A DNA stretch of 64,000 nt from Schizochytrium sp. TIO01 (taxonomy: Eukaryota > Sar > Bigyra > Thraustochytrida > Thraustochytriidae): contig SMSO01000005.1 of the NCBI GenBank assembly GCA_004764695.1, forward strand, positions 949,501 through 1,013,500, written 5' to 3'. The translations under genes were made by a program, and so were the position numbers. The notes beneath the pieces are model-generated. The model was not told where the DNA came from and did no database searches. It worked only from the letters and a program-made list of their open reading frames with translations. Below, piece by piece: positions 20,401 through 29,594 of this stretch. How positions within the stretch are numbered: the first letter of the stretch is position 1; every line of letters begins with the position of its first letter.

Positions 20401-21141
20401 ATGGGGGCTGCGGCCTCGGCTGCGAAAGTTGCTGTATCGAAGCCTGGGACTGGAGAAACAACTAGCGGAGGAGTTGGTGCAGAGGTAAAACCTGCAACTA
20501 AAACTGCTGGAACCCCTGGAGCTGGAAATGATGCCGACACTCCTGCGAAAGACTCACAGGGCTCAGAGCAGCACTCTGAGAAGTCAGGTAGCAATAAGCA
20601 CAGACTGTCGCTGCTGCAAAACATCGTGATTCCTCAAGTCAAAAGGGCAGGTACAGGAGAACGCAATTTCCTTGGCGTGGCTTTGCAATTTGACAACAAG
20701 CGTGAAGTGGCTCCATCGGGGTGCGTGCGTTGTACGTGCCCGAAGCAGTACAACCTCGCTGCTCTTGAGACTTCAGATGAATATTTCGTAGTTGAGTACA
20801 TTCAGGAGGAAATGAAGAAGGTTACTAATTACGTCGCTAATAAGAAACAGTCGGGTCTCACTAAGCGCGGCGCCAAGTTCATGGGCCCTTGGTTCCACGC
20901 AGACCTAGAAACTGAGATTCCCTTGGCCATTCGCCACCTGCCACCGCCAGAGGGAGCTGAAAAGTGGGTCGAACCCTGGCATACCACCAGGTATCTTGGC
21001 TACCTTGACGGATATTCCCGCCAAAAATCGCGATTTCGAGTCTGGCGTCGCGTTGCACGTGCTAAAGAAATCGCTCATATCGAAGAACCTGCCCAGGACG
21101 CTGGTCACGAGTCCAGGGAAGAGACCTCACAAAATCCCTGA
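20401..21141 (+). CDS. orphan protein with N-terminal myristoylation-like motif
   Basis: 246 residues, not recognised. It starts MGAAASAAK; Gly2 followed by small residues and Ser6 fits an N-myristoyltransferase substrate. The first 65 residues are Ala/Gly/Thr/Ser-rich and disordered-looking. From about 75 the sequence is better ordered (IVIPQVKRAGTGERNFLGVA) and contains a CVRCTC cluster, a DEYFVVEYIQEEMKKV helix, GAKFMGPWFHADLE, and an aromatic/basic segment (WVEPWHTTRYLGYLDGYSRQ). It ends in a charged tail. No transmembrane segment is visible. Coding bias and length argue for a real gene. The pattern suggests a membrane-tethered lineage-specific protein; nothing in it identifies a biochemical activity. 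Confidence 0.65.
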   Translation: MGAAASAAKVAVSKPGTGETTSGGVGAEVKPATKTAGTPGAGNDADTPAKDSQGSEQHSEKSGSNKHRLSLLQNIVIPQVKRAGTGERNFLGVALQFDNKREVAPSGCVRCTCPKQYNLAALETSDEYFVVEYIQEEMKKVTNYVANKKQSGLTKRGAKFMGPWFHADLETEIPLAIRHLPPPEGAEKWVEPWHTTRYLGYLDGYSRQKSRFRVWRRVARAKEIAHIEEPAQDAGHESREETSQNP

Positions 21142-22471
21142 GCTGAAATGTAAGATACTGGATGATACGAGGCTTTGCAACTACCACTTAAAACATGATG
21201 CTACGCATAATTGAAGAGTCTATGTTTGGTATGAAGTATTTTAAGATTGAATCGTTTCTGACGAGTGACGAGAACCTGATCTCTACCAAAACAGCAAAAT
21301 GCATTTAGTCTGCGATTAGTTTAGTAATATATATATAATGTTAAGAAGTTGCATCTCTTAGGCCACGACCAATCTCAGGTTAATACGGATGATCCCTGAA
21401 ATTCAGGCTAAGTGAAGTTCTGATATTCGTCTCACTTAGGAGATATCGCGAAATGTGTTACTTTTAGCTACAACTATATCTCGATGTCATTTTCTTTAGT
21501 ACTTCAGACGCTCAGAAAGCTTGGGTGTATTGAGTTTATAATTGACAAGCCTATTTTCGTTGCATGCTCTTGATATAAAATCTTGTCAGCGTTTGACCGG
21601 ATAGCACCAATGAGAAGGGCAGATATGTGGGAAAGTACAAAATCTGGCCTAAGTTCTCTCCATAAAGGTTGACGAAGGTTCTAAAAGCTGATAGAAAGCT
21701 CTCAACGAAGCAACGATGTGAAATGACGAGATTATTATCTTCGAAAGACCAACCTTTCTCTCAAATAAATATAGACCCTCTACATACGTCGTTACCTCAT
21801 CTACAAGGTAGGTAGGTAGTTACGTGTTTTCGGTTCAATTCAATCTTATTTTTTTGCAATTAGAAACTCGGATCATACTACGTACCATTCCAGTAGAGTT
21901 CAATTAAATGTCCTTCACTGCGTTGGTGTAATGTTTTCTAGTTATATTCTGATTGGTTAAATACTCTGAGGCTAGTAACTAGGTACCTACTACTATGCTA
22001 GCTGAATCTTGTGGTAGTACTAAGACATAGGTTACTCCGGTAGTATCATTTCTTTACGCAAGACTATTATGTGGGTAGCACAAATAGTTAGCTACTAATG
22101 CGAGGAACTAAGAAAGTAATCATAGCAGCACCTAGACACTAGCCTTTAGGAATATCCAAGATACAATGTGATGAAGAACTAGAAACAGAAACTTTTCATA
22201 GCAGTGAAACGTAGCGAAGCAAATCGAAATCGCCAGGGACGACAAGGATCTCGGCACGTCGACTATCTTATAGAAGGCCATATATATACTGCTGCGCAGT
22301 GCCAGTGTGGTGCAGTACTCCGGATACTTTTCAAGAAAGCTCACTCTATTGCGTTGGGACGCTTAGCTTCGACTGCTTGGCATCCGCGAAGTTCCCGATC
22401 GGCAAAATACGTGAGGCTGCTGTTCGCAAAGTTTATTGATCTGATCTTTTACAAAAGCGTACGCGATTAAG
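21142..22471. other. intergenic region
   Basis: This AT-rich spacer contains short TAGGTAGGTAG and TAGGTACCTAC words near 21807 and 21980. The last 270 bases, where GC rises, are probably the promoter and leader of the RCC1-repeat gene. No gene or RNA was seen. Confidence 0.55.
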
Positions 22472-23773
22472 ATGTGGACCAAGTTTGTAGCATCTGCTTC
22501 TGCGCGGCTCTCGACCAATTTGTCCTCCCGGTCTGCAAATTCCGGGAGTACCTTGAGTATTCTAGCTGCAGCCTCTGCCGCAGCTGTTGCCACAGTATCT
22601 CTCTCTTCGAACAGAGACGAATATAACCCTCGAGCTCTGTGCCAAGCAAATGCCCAGAAGCTTCTCTCATGGGGATCCAATAACTTTGGCCAGCTTGGAC
22701 TCGGATCCTCCACGGATGAGTCTGCACCGCAGCCCGTAGGCGCTGATCTTGGGCTCGACGTGAAATCAGTCTCCTGCTTTGGCCAGAGCTCAGGTCTCGT
22801 GGATGCCGACGGGGAAGTCTATACATTTGGCAGGTCCATCTACGGCAGCATTGGTCAAGGAGACTCTGGTGAGAACTGCTTGCTCCCGGTCAGTCTGCCG
22901 GAGCTTTCGGGACAGGGCGTGAAACACCTCAGTATAGGTGAATTTCACATGGCTGCTATCGACTCCAAGGGCCGTCTCTGGACCTCCGGACGGAACTGGA
23001 CAGGAGAATTGGGCCGTGAGGGTGACAGCACACGCCCCGGGGTGGTGCAGGAACCGGCAGGGGTTTCCTTCATCGATGTGGCATGTGGAAGGACCTACAC
23101 GGCGGCAGTCTCAGCTGACGGTCGCTTATATACGTGCGGAAATGGGCGACAAGGTGTCCTGGGTCATGGCGATTTTCAAGCCAAGTCAAAATTCACGCCG
23201 GTGGACGCCAAGACACTCGGGGGAGAGAAGGTTGCTAAGGTAGCGGCAGGTGAAGAGTCGCTCCTTGTGCTTACGGAGAGCGGAAAGGTGTATTCCTGTG
23301 GCAATGACGACTACGGTAAGCTCGGGATTGGCGGTCGCAGCAATGTGCGTGTACAAACTACTTTCAACAAGGTCAGTGGGCTTTCTTCGTCTAAGATTGT
23401 GCAAATTTCTTGTGGTAGCATGCACTGTGCCTGCATTGACGATAAGGGCGCCTTGTACACCTGGGGTTGTGGCTCGGACGGGCGTTTAGGACATGGCTCC
23501 AAGTCAGATATTGCACTTCCCACCCAGGTTCATGCGCTCAAGGGTAAAAAGGTAAAGCAGGTGGCTTGCGGTGGATCCCATACTCTTGTGCTCCTCGAGG
23601 ACGGCTCTGTTTCTGCTTTTGGAAAGGGTCGCAATGGCCAGCTTGGTGTTGGTGACAACCTCGAGTCTGTGGCAGCCTACCGTACAACTCCCCATCACGT
23701 TCAAACCTTGGAAAGTTACAAAGTTCTTTCTATTGCGGCAGGCGGCGACCATACTGCTTGTGTTGTGGCCTAA
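22472..23773 (+). CDS. RCC1-repeat beta-propeller protein, possible mitochondrial targeting
   Basis: 433 residues from the ATG at 22472. Residues 1-50 are rich in Ser, Ala and Arg with no acidic residue until about 49 (MWTKFVASASARLSTNLSSR), resembling a mitochondrial presequence. Seven RCC1-type repeats follow, each with the G-x-x-x-x-G-x-L-G signature: SNNFGQLG, RSIYGSIG, RNWTGELG, NGRQGVLG, NDDYGKLG, CGSDGRLG and KGRNGQLG. Seven blades make a complete propeller. No other domain is present, so it is not a nuclear Ran-GEF of the HERC type. A mitochondrial RCC1-like protein (RCC1L class) is a reasonable guess from the presequence, but general RCC1-repeat proteins remain possible. Confidence 0.88.
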   Translation: MWTKFVASASARLSTNLSSRSANSGSTLSILAAASAAAVATVSLSSNRDEYNPRALCQANAQKLLSWGSNNFGQLGLGSSTDESAPQPVGADLGLDVKSVSCFGQSSGLVDADGEVYTFGRSIYGSIGQGDSGENCLLPVSLPELSGQGVKHLSIGEFHMAAIDSKGRLWTSGRNWTGELGREGDSTRPGVVQEPAGVSFIDVACGRTYTAAVSADGRLYTCGNGRQGVLGHGDFQAKSKFTPVDAKTLGGEKVAKVAAGEESLLVLTESGKVYSCGNDDYGKLGIGGRSNVRVQTTFNKVSGLSSSKIVQISCGSMHCACIDDKGALYTWGCGSDGRLGHGSKSDIALPTQVHALKGKKVKQVACGGSHTLVLLEDGSVSAFGKGRNGQLGVGDNLESVAAYRTTPHHVQTLESYKVLSIAAGGDHTACVVA

Positions 23774-24494
23774 TTTTGGGGAAGTTGATCTTTGTTTTGC
23801 TCTATACATAAACAAACGTTTCGGCCCTCCTTTCTTTTTATGATAGTATGAGTTTATTTCACCAAAGTTAGTCCCATTAGATCTTCAGGTTTTGCTTTTC
23901 TCAAGAGCTCCCGCCGTGCTTATGCCTATAGAATACACGCGAATAGGTTCTCCTCTTTTCTTTCCCTGATAAGACAACATTCAAGTTGAAGCCAGCTTTG
24001 TGGACATTTGGGTTTTGTCAAACAAAAACTTGAGGTTGGATTCATTAACCGATTTTTTTACAACTATTCTTCCCTTCATAAAGTATTTGTTGGGTGATAT
24101 GTGTCCTCTACTAGTAAACAATTGCATGGAGGGGCTTGTGTCACTCTAGCTTTAAATGGCTTATCTCTTCAGTGCTGAGATTTGAAAAATCGCTTCTCAT
24201 AAGCACCACTTACTCGGAACATTATAATGATAGTTCTTGATGACAGTTCATGGGCATGAAGCAATATTTTGATGTCTGCAGTAGCCACGTGTATGCTCAG
24301 AATTAGCTGCATGTTAACCTTTCCTTCGAAAACAGAAACACAATTATTATATAATTTTAAACAAAGTAAAATCAAAAACTACCGATGCAACAGACTCTCG
24401 CTCGCGAGTGGTTGTCGCTACAGTAAAAACACATATAATATAGAAGAATAAGCATCTACTTATTGTAAAGTAGAGCAAGTTTATTGTTGAAATA
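23774..24494. other. 3' intergenic region
   Basis: This AT-rich spacer lies between the convergent RCC1 gene (+) and 5-phosphatase gene (-). A TTTATT (AATAAA on the minus strand) at 24480-24485 lies only about 10 bases past the 5-phosphatase stop. Nothing else was seen. Confidence 0.55.
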
Positions 24495-27400
24495 TCAGCG
24501 CTGAGACGATGCGACTGAGGGTGGTGGGATAGATGTTGTCGTCCAGCGAGTATTGCCCTGGCTAGAGCTTGTCACTGAATCTTCCTCACTATCATCATCC
24601 GAGTCACGGCTCCTGTTTCCAGGAAAACGATTTCTCGAATGCCTTTTAGATTCACTACTAAGATGCTCACTCCGGGACGAGGAAGCAGAAGGAGACGGAG
24701 GGGGAGGGGGTGCCCTTGGATAGCCATCTTCGTCAAACTCATCTGGTTGACGCTGCGGACCATGCGCCACAGCGGCTACAGCCAAGGTCAATACTGCAGC
24801 AGCACTATCAACACTTTCAGTACGAGACAGCCCTGCCTGGGGCTTATTCTGGCTGTCTAAATTAAAAATGCTTGCATCGTGGGCTACATTTTCATAATGT
24901 ATTTCTCCAGGTACTTCTGCAACATTGCTATTAAGAGAATATTTGCTCGAGCGACGGTCAGTGATATCAGCAGGTGGCGGAGGTGTGCTAGACATGCTTG
25001 CTTTACTGAGATAGTCATCTTCTTCGAGAGGCGGAGGTGGAGGGGGGGGAGGACGAATTGAATATGCCGCCGTTGCGTGCATAGCATCTGAAGCACGACT
25101 CTTTCGACGAAAGATTGAGGACTTCTTCCGACGCTCTTGCACAGACATTTTGCGCGCATAATTTGGCATCTCAGCTATTCTTTCGGGGGTTTCTGGTTCA
25201 GCCATGAGAGTTGCATTGTACTTGTTGAAAAGAGTGAGCTGAGCCTCTGATTCCTCAGGCTCCTCGGGAAAAGGCTCCTCGCTGCGCACCGACTCGAGAG
25301 CCTCAATCCAGGTCATTTTTTCTGCACGTGTATCAACAGCCCAAATCATTGTAACTAGACCTAGGGAATCAGGGCCGAGTGGACGGCACTCCGACAGAAC
25401 AAAGGAAGATTCCTGGTGTTCATCAATCTTTACATGGCGCATATCTAGGACAGCAAGAATGTTATGCGAAGGTCTGGTGAGCTTGCGGGAGCGCTGCGCC
25501 CGACTGAGGATAAAAGCACGTCCATCCTCATGCAGAGTCAGAAAGACTCTTGTTGAGACACGTGTGTAGGATTTACGATATTTGACCTGAATGAAACCTT
25601 GCCGAATTATAGGGCGTAGATCTAAACTGCCAAACACAGCCTCCTCGGATGCAGGACTTGGAATGTGGTCTGGAATGCGGCGTGCAATTTGTCGAGCATC
25701 CTCTGTTGGCGGTAGTATACATATCTCACCCATAATTCTACCTACCTGCAAACCGCCGCGAATAATAGCTTCTGAAAAAGAAACAGTTGGGCTTCGCTTT
25801 GCAGTCCAATTCTTTAAACCGTATCGATCAATCATTGTCCCTACAGCTTGCACCACATGGCGCAACGGAATCGAAGTCTGGCCAAACATACCAGGTTGGT
25901 GACGGCTTCGAACTAAACTAGATGTCATCTCAGCCATCTCTTCAGGGCCCTTTGAGCTAAGTAGAATGTGGTGAAGGGAAAGAGACTCCTCATCCTTACC
26001 AGATGGTTGAGTGACTTGGATGGTGAGGTGCTGCGACTTCAGGTAAATAGGATCGAAAACAGTGGGTTTGAGCGTTGGCATGCCAATTTGTGGATCAAAT
26101 GCATAGTAAAGGTCCTGAAACGCACCAGTGCCTTGATACGCGAATCTTTGAACCATTTTGCCGCGTTTGCGAGAGTCTGGGCTCAATTCAGTACCTGCAG
26201 CAGCCACTGACCATTCTACTTGATGAAGAATGGGTGAAGCGATGCACAAGGATACCCAAGTAGGCAGCTGTGTTCCATCCTCTGGCGCGTCGAGGCTTAC
26301 AACAACATTTTGTAATTTAATACGAGGGGCCCCAAGGTTCATTGCATCACGTGGCGATACAAAGAAATCACCATTCTTCGACGTCCATCCGCCATCATCT
26401 TCAAGATGCAAGGCAAACGGACGGGGTGCAGGTTCTTCTGTGGGCTGAGACTGATGTGGCGAGGACTCCTGAAAATGCGGAGTTTGATTATGGTGATGGT
26501 GCTGTTGGAGATTGGCTGGGGAAAAGGATCGTAAAAGTGCAGGAGCTCGTAGACCCCCCTTTCGTTTGGAGACACGCTCTGCCAGACGACGCAAGCTTAT
26601 ACCAGGCCCAGCGAATGAGCGTGATGGTGCGTCTGCTTCTAGGCTACCTTTGTCACGCGCGTCAGGGAAAGTCAATGGGTGAAATGGCCATGTGTATTCA
26701 TGACGCAGAGCGATTGTGAAATCCGAACCAACCGGACGGTGATCTGAGATCATGATACTATCTGCACAGAAATATCGGTTAATGACAATTGCTTTTTTGG
26801 AGCCTGGATGAGAATGCCATAGGACACGATCTGTATAGGAGGGTGGTTGCTCACGCTTATTACTTAATTCACGTCGACCCCGCTTCCATCGGTATGTGGG
26901 AGCAAACTCAGGAAGAGGAGTTTTAAATCCATAAAACGCTGTCCCTTCAGAAAGTTGATGCTGAAGTTGATCATGAGTGTGCAGCAGATTGTAATTCTTA
27001 TGAGTAACGGCTCGTTCAGCTTGCTTGAAGTCAAGCTCGACGCGATAATTCAAGTCGCCAAAGAAGAAAATATGCTCAAAGCAAAGCGTAGGTTCTAGCG
27101 GAAATGCATCAATACGTGCTGCTGTGCCTTGCAGATGTAGCTTTGACATAATCTGTGTGTAGTTAAGATTTCTCTCAGAAACCTTGTGCTGTTGAGCGCT
27201 GAGATGGGCACTAATGAAGCAAACCGGAACATCGCGCCAACGAAACCCAATGCCAACACCTCCCTTGTTGCCAAGTTGGACGCCTCCAACACCAAGTCGT
27301 AGACCAGTTTTGACCGAGCCAGCAGTGTATGAATTGATGTTGTGTAATTCATCGAGGTGCACATATACCAAGAGAACAACCTCCCACATACGTACGCTGA

Positions 27401-29594
27401 TAGCACGTTGGTATGTATCACCTAGATAGGCAGTGATTGCCTTTTGCCATTCATCAAATTTTGAGCTCACCTCTTGAAGACCAATTGCGATAATCTTATA
27501 CGAGCGAGCGTCAGTAGATCGAGGGATCCAATCACTCAGTGTATCGAGATTGCGAGGGGCTGCGGCATCTCCGACGTTAAATGTTCCGATGAAGATATTC
27601 TCATCGCTTGTAAACCACTCCTGGCCAATTGAGCTCCAGGCATGTTGCTGCAAAAGTGAAGCGTTTTTTACGTCAATACAAGGAGCTTCAACATTTTTCA
27701 AACTGCGGGGGTTTCTTTTGATGAGAAACACAGGATTTCCATGAGACCGTGTTTGGGATTCTTGCATAACTTTCTGCTCACTTGCTTCGCGCAGTGAGTT
27801 GAGGATAGACATGAAACGATTTGCTTCTTCAATAGAGCGGCAATCGAAAGAAAATCGAAAGAACTCCACATCACCCTCGGAGTCGCTACGATGATGGCGG
27901 CTAGAGCTAGGGGATGTTTGTGATCCTCGAGAAGAAGAGGGTTCGAGAACACTGTTTTTCTCTAAACATACAAACTTCCAATCATTTCTGTGATTTTCGT
28001 CAGTAGATTGGATACCGGCATCGACAGAATCAAAAGAGCCCTCCCCATTTAGAAAAATCTCTGTAGGAGAGGTCTCGGCAACCGACACAAGGTGAATCCC
28101 TTGAAAGTCAACTTGGACACGAGTCAAGTGTTTGGGCACAATCTTAACTGTAAGTTGCTGAGGATAAACAATTTGCACACCGAGTTTCTGTCGTGACCTG
28201 GGTGTTATGATTTCCCCTGCAGTTGCCTTGAAAAGGTATATATGGCCCAGGAAAGGGTTCATAGCTATTGTTCGTAATCCCCGTTTTCGCTCGAAGCCGC
28301 CTCGAAAGATTGACCATCCACCCTGGAAGTCAATTGAGCAGGCCGTATTATTCAATGTACGCCTCATTTCCACTTTCATCTTGCCAATAAGAGCCTTTTT
28401 AAGACTTTTGCTAATAAATCGAAGGTCATCGTGAGATTCGAAAATCAAGTTTTCAACCATAGTTCTCTTTGTCTGGCTGTGAGTGTATTGTGTTGAACGA
28501 GCAATAGAAAACTTGCTTCGGGCGCGAAATCTGGCTGACCTAGCTCTTAAGCCGCCATGCGAAGCGCCTGTCAGCCTTGTCAGCGTGTTATCGCCAACGT
28601 CGTCGTCTAGAGCATCGGGATGAATTTCTACAAGATCATCTTCCTCAAGGGCAGTTCCATCTGTGTAAATTTGCAGCGAAAGCCCCAAAGCGTTGTAACC
28701 ATGCTGAATAGTACCCACTAATTCACTGAAGCGATAAATTCCAAGCATCTCACCAGTGACATGGCTAATGATTTGAATAAGCCCGCGTTGCAATGAAAGA
28801 AGAAAACTCGCTGATTCGCCTTGTCCAAACCGATTATACCTTTTCACAACAAGTTGCTTCCACTCTCCGTTATTCCTTTTATGACGGAGCGTGCGCTCGA
28901 GAGTATGTTTAATTTTTTGCTGTGAATGATGAACGACAGAATCCTCTTCTTCAGGTTCCCCCAGCTTATTTGACTCTTCGCTCTCGCCATAGTCGCTCTC
29001 CTTCTCATCATCGTCAGAGTCTGAATCCTCGATCATGCTTTGTCGATGACGACGGGTTTTGGGGCCCCTCTTGGCAAACTGTTCTCCTACAGCTACGTCA
29101 GGACTCGCCTCACGGTCAACTTCAATTTCGTTGCTAGCAGTTGACTCGGTAGAATCAGCAAAGTCATCGTCGTTGCTAAGTGTCGTGCCCATATGTACAT
29201 GTTGCTTCTTATCGAACTTAATATTTGGGGGGTGATGCCGATTTCCTTTCCATGATATGACCTTATCCATTGCTGGTCGAATTGCACAAATTGCATCCAG
29301 GAACTGCTCAAGAAATGAGCTGTTTTTGAATGAAACGACCAATTTAAACAACATAGCACCAGACTTGCGGATCCTTACGGTCTGTTCGTCGAGGACATAA
29401 ATAGAACTAATGTCGCGCAGGTTCAGGGTCACGGTCACTTTTCCAAAATCATCTTCAACAATAAGTTTAGGTTTTGTAGTTGCCGAAGATACCTTGAGAA
29501 TCACACCTCCACGAGTTGTGCCAACCTCCTCAATCTCAAACATCTGCTCAAGGTTCGGGGTCGAGTCCACTGACTCCTCCATGCTGACACTCAT
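24495..29594 (-). CDS. inositol polyphosphate 5-phosphatase with PH-like domains
   Basis: 1,699 residues from the ATG at 29594. Two or three PH-like modules occupy about 1-110, 240-320 and 410-520, separated by acidic Ser-rich linkers. The catalytic domain spans about 667-960 with all diagnostic motifs: FNVGD (Asn673), GDLNYRV (Asp847), PPSYTDRVLW (Asp922) and SDHRPVG (His952). It is therefore predicted to be an active Mg-dependent enzyme removing the 5-phosphate from phosphoinositides or inositol phosphates. A beta-rich segment (about 1,040-1,250) and a C-terminal PH-like domain (about 1,290-1,400) follow, then a Pro-rich tail with PPPPPPP and PPPPPPSPS runs. No Sac1 domain or SH2 is present, so it is neither synaptojanin nor SHIP proper. 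The combination suggests recruitment to membranes and SH3/EVH1 partners. Confidence 0.9.
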   Translation of the reverse strand: MSVSMEESVDSTPNLEQMFEIEEVGTTRGGVILKVSSATTKPKLIVEDDFGKVTVTLNLRDISSIYVLDEQTVRIRKSGAMLFKLVVSFKNSSFLEQFLDAICAIRPAMDKVISWKGNRHHPPNIKFDKKQHVHMGTTLSNDDDFADSTESTASNEIEVDREASPDVAVGEQFAKRGPKTRRHRQSMIEDSDSDDDEKESDYGESEESNKLGEPEEEDSVVHHSQQKIKHTLERTLRHKRNNGEWKQLVVKRYNRFGQGESASFLLSLQRGLIQIISHVTGEMLGIYRFSELVGTIQHGYNALGLSLQIYTDGTALEEDDLVEIHPDALDDDVGDNTLTRLTGASHGGLRARSARFRARSKFSIARSTQYTHSQTKRTMVENLIFESHDDLRFISKSLKKALIGKMKVEMRRTLNNTACSIDFQGGWSIFRGGFERKRGLRTIAMNPFLGHIYLFKATAGEIITPRSRQKLGVQIVYPQQLTVKIVPKHLTRVQVDFQGIHLVSVAETSPTEIFLNGEGSFDSVDAGIQSTDENHRNDWKFVCLEKNSVLEPSSSRGSQTSPSSSRHHRSDSEGDVEFFRFSFDCRSIEEANRFMSILNSLREASEQKVMQESQTRSHGNPVFLIKRNPRSLKNVEAPCIDVKNASLLQQHAWSSIGQEWFTSDENIFIGTFNVGDAAAPRNLDTLSDWIPRSTDARSYKIIAIGLQEVSSKFDEWQKAITAYLGDTYQRAISVRMWEVVLLVYVHLDELHNINSYTAGSVKTGLRLGVGGVQLGNKGGVGIGFRWRDVPVCFISAHLSAQQHKVSERNLNYTQIMSKLHLQGTAARIDAFPLEPTLCFEHIFFFGDLNYRVELDFKQAERAVTHKNYNLLHTHDQLQHQLSEGTAFYGFKTPLPEFAPTYRWKRGRRELSNKREQPPSYTDRVLWHSHPGSKKAIVINRYFCADSIMISDHRPVGSDFTIALRHEYTWPFHPLTFPDARDKGSLEADAPSRSFAGPGISLRRLAERVSKRKGGLRAPALLRSFSPANLQQHHHHNQTPHFQESSPHQSQPTEEPAPRPFALHLEDDGGWTSKNGDFFVSPRDAMNLGAPRIKLQNVVVSLDAPEDGTQLPTWVSLCIASPILHQVEWSVAAAGTELSPDSRKRGKMVQRFAYQGTGAFQDLYYAFDPQIGMPTLKPTVFDPIYLKSQHLTIQVTQPSGKDEESLSLHHILLSSKGPEEMAEMTSSLVRSRHQPGMFGQTSIPLRHVVQAVGTMIDRYGLKNWTAKRSPTVSFSEAIIRGGLQVGRIMGEICILPPTEDARQIARRIPDHIPSPASEEAVFGSLDLRPIIRQGFIQVKYRKSYTRVSTRVFLTLHEDGRAFILSRAQRSRKLTRPSHNILAVLDMRHVKIDEHQESSFVLSECRPLGPDSLGLVTMIWAVDTRAEKMTWIEALESVRSEEPFPEEPEESEAQLTLFNKYNATLMAEPETPERIAEMPNYARKMSVQERRKKSSIFRRKSRASDAMHATAAYSIRPPPPPPPPLEEDDYLSKASMSSTPPPPADITDRRSSKYSLNSNVAEVPGEIHYENVAHDASIFNLDSQNKPQAGLSRTESVDSAAAVLTLAVAAVAHGPQRQPDEFDEDGYPRAPPPPPSPSASSSRSEHLSSESKRHSRNRFPGNRSRDSDDDSEEDSVTSSSQGNTRWTTTSIPPPSVASSQR

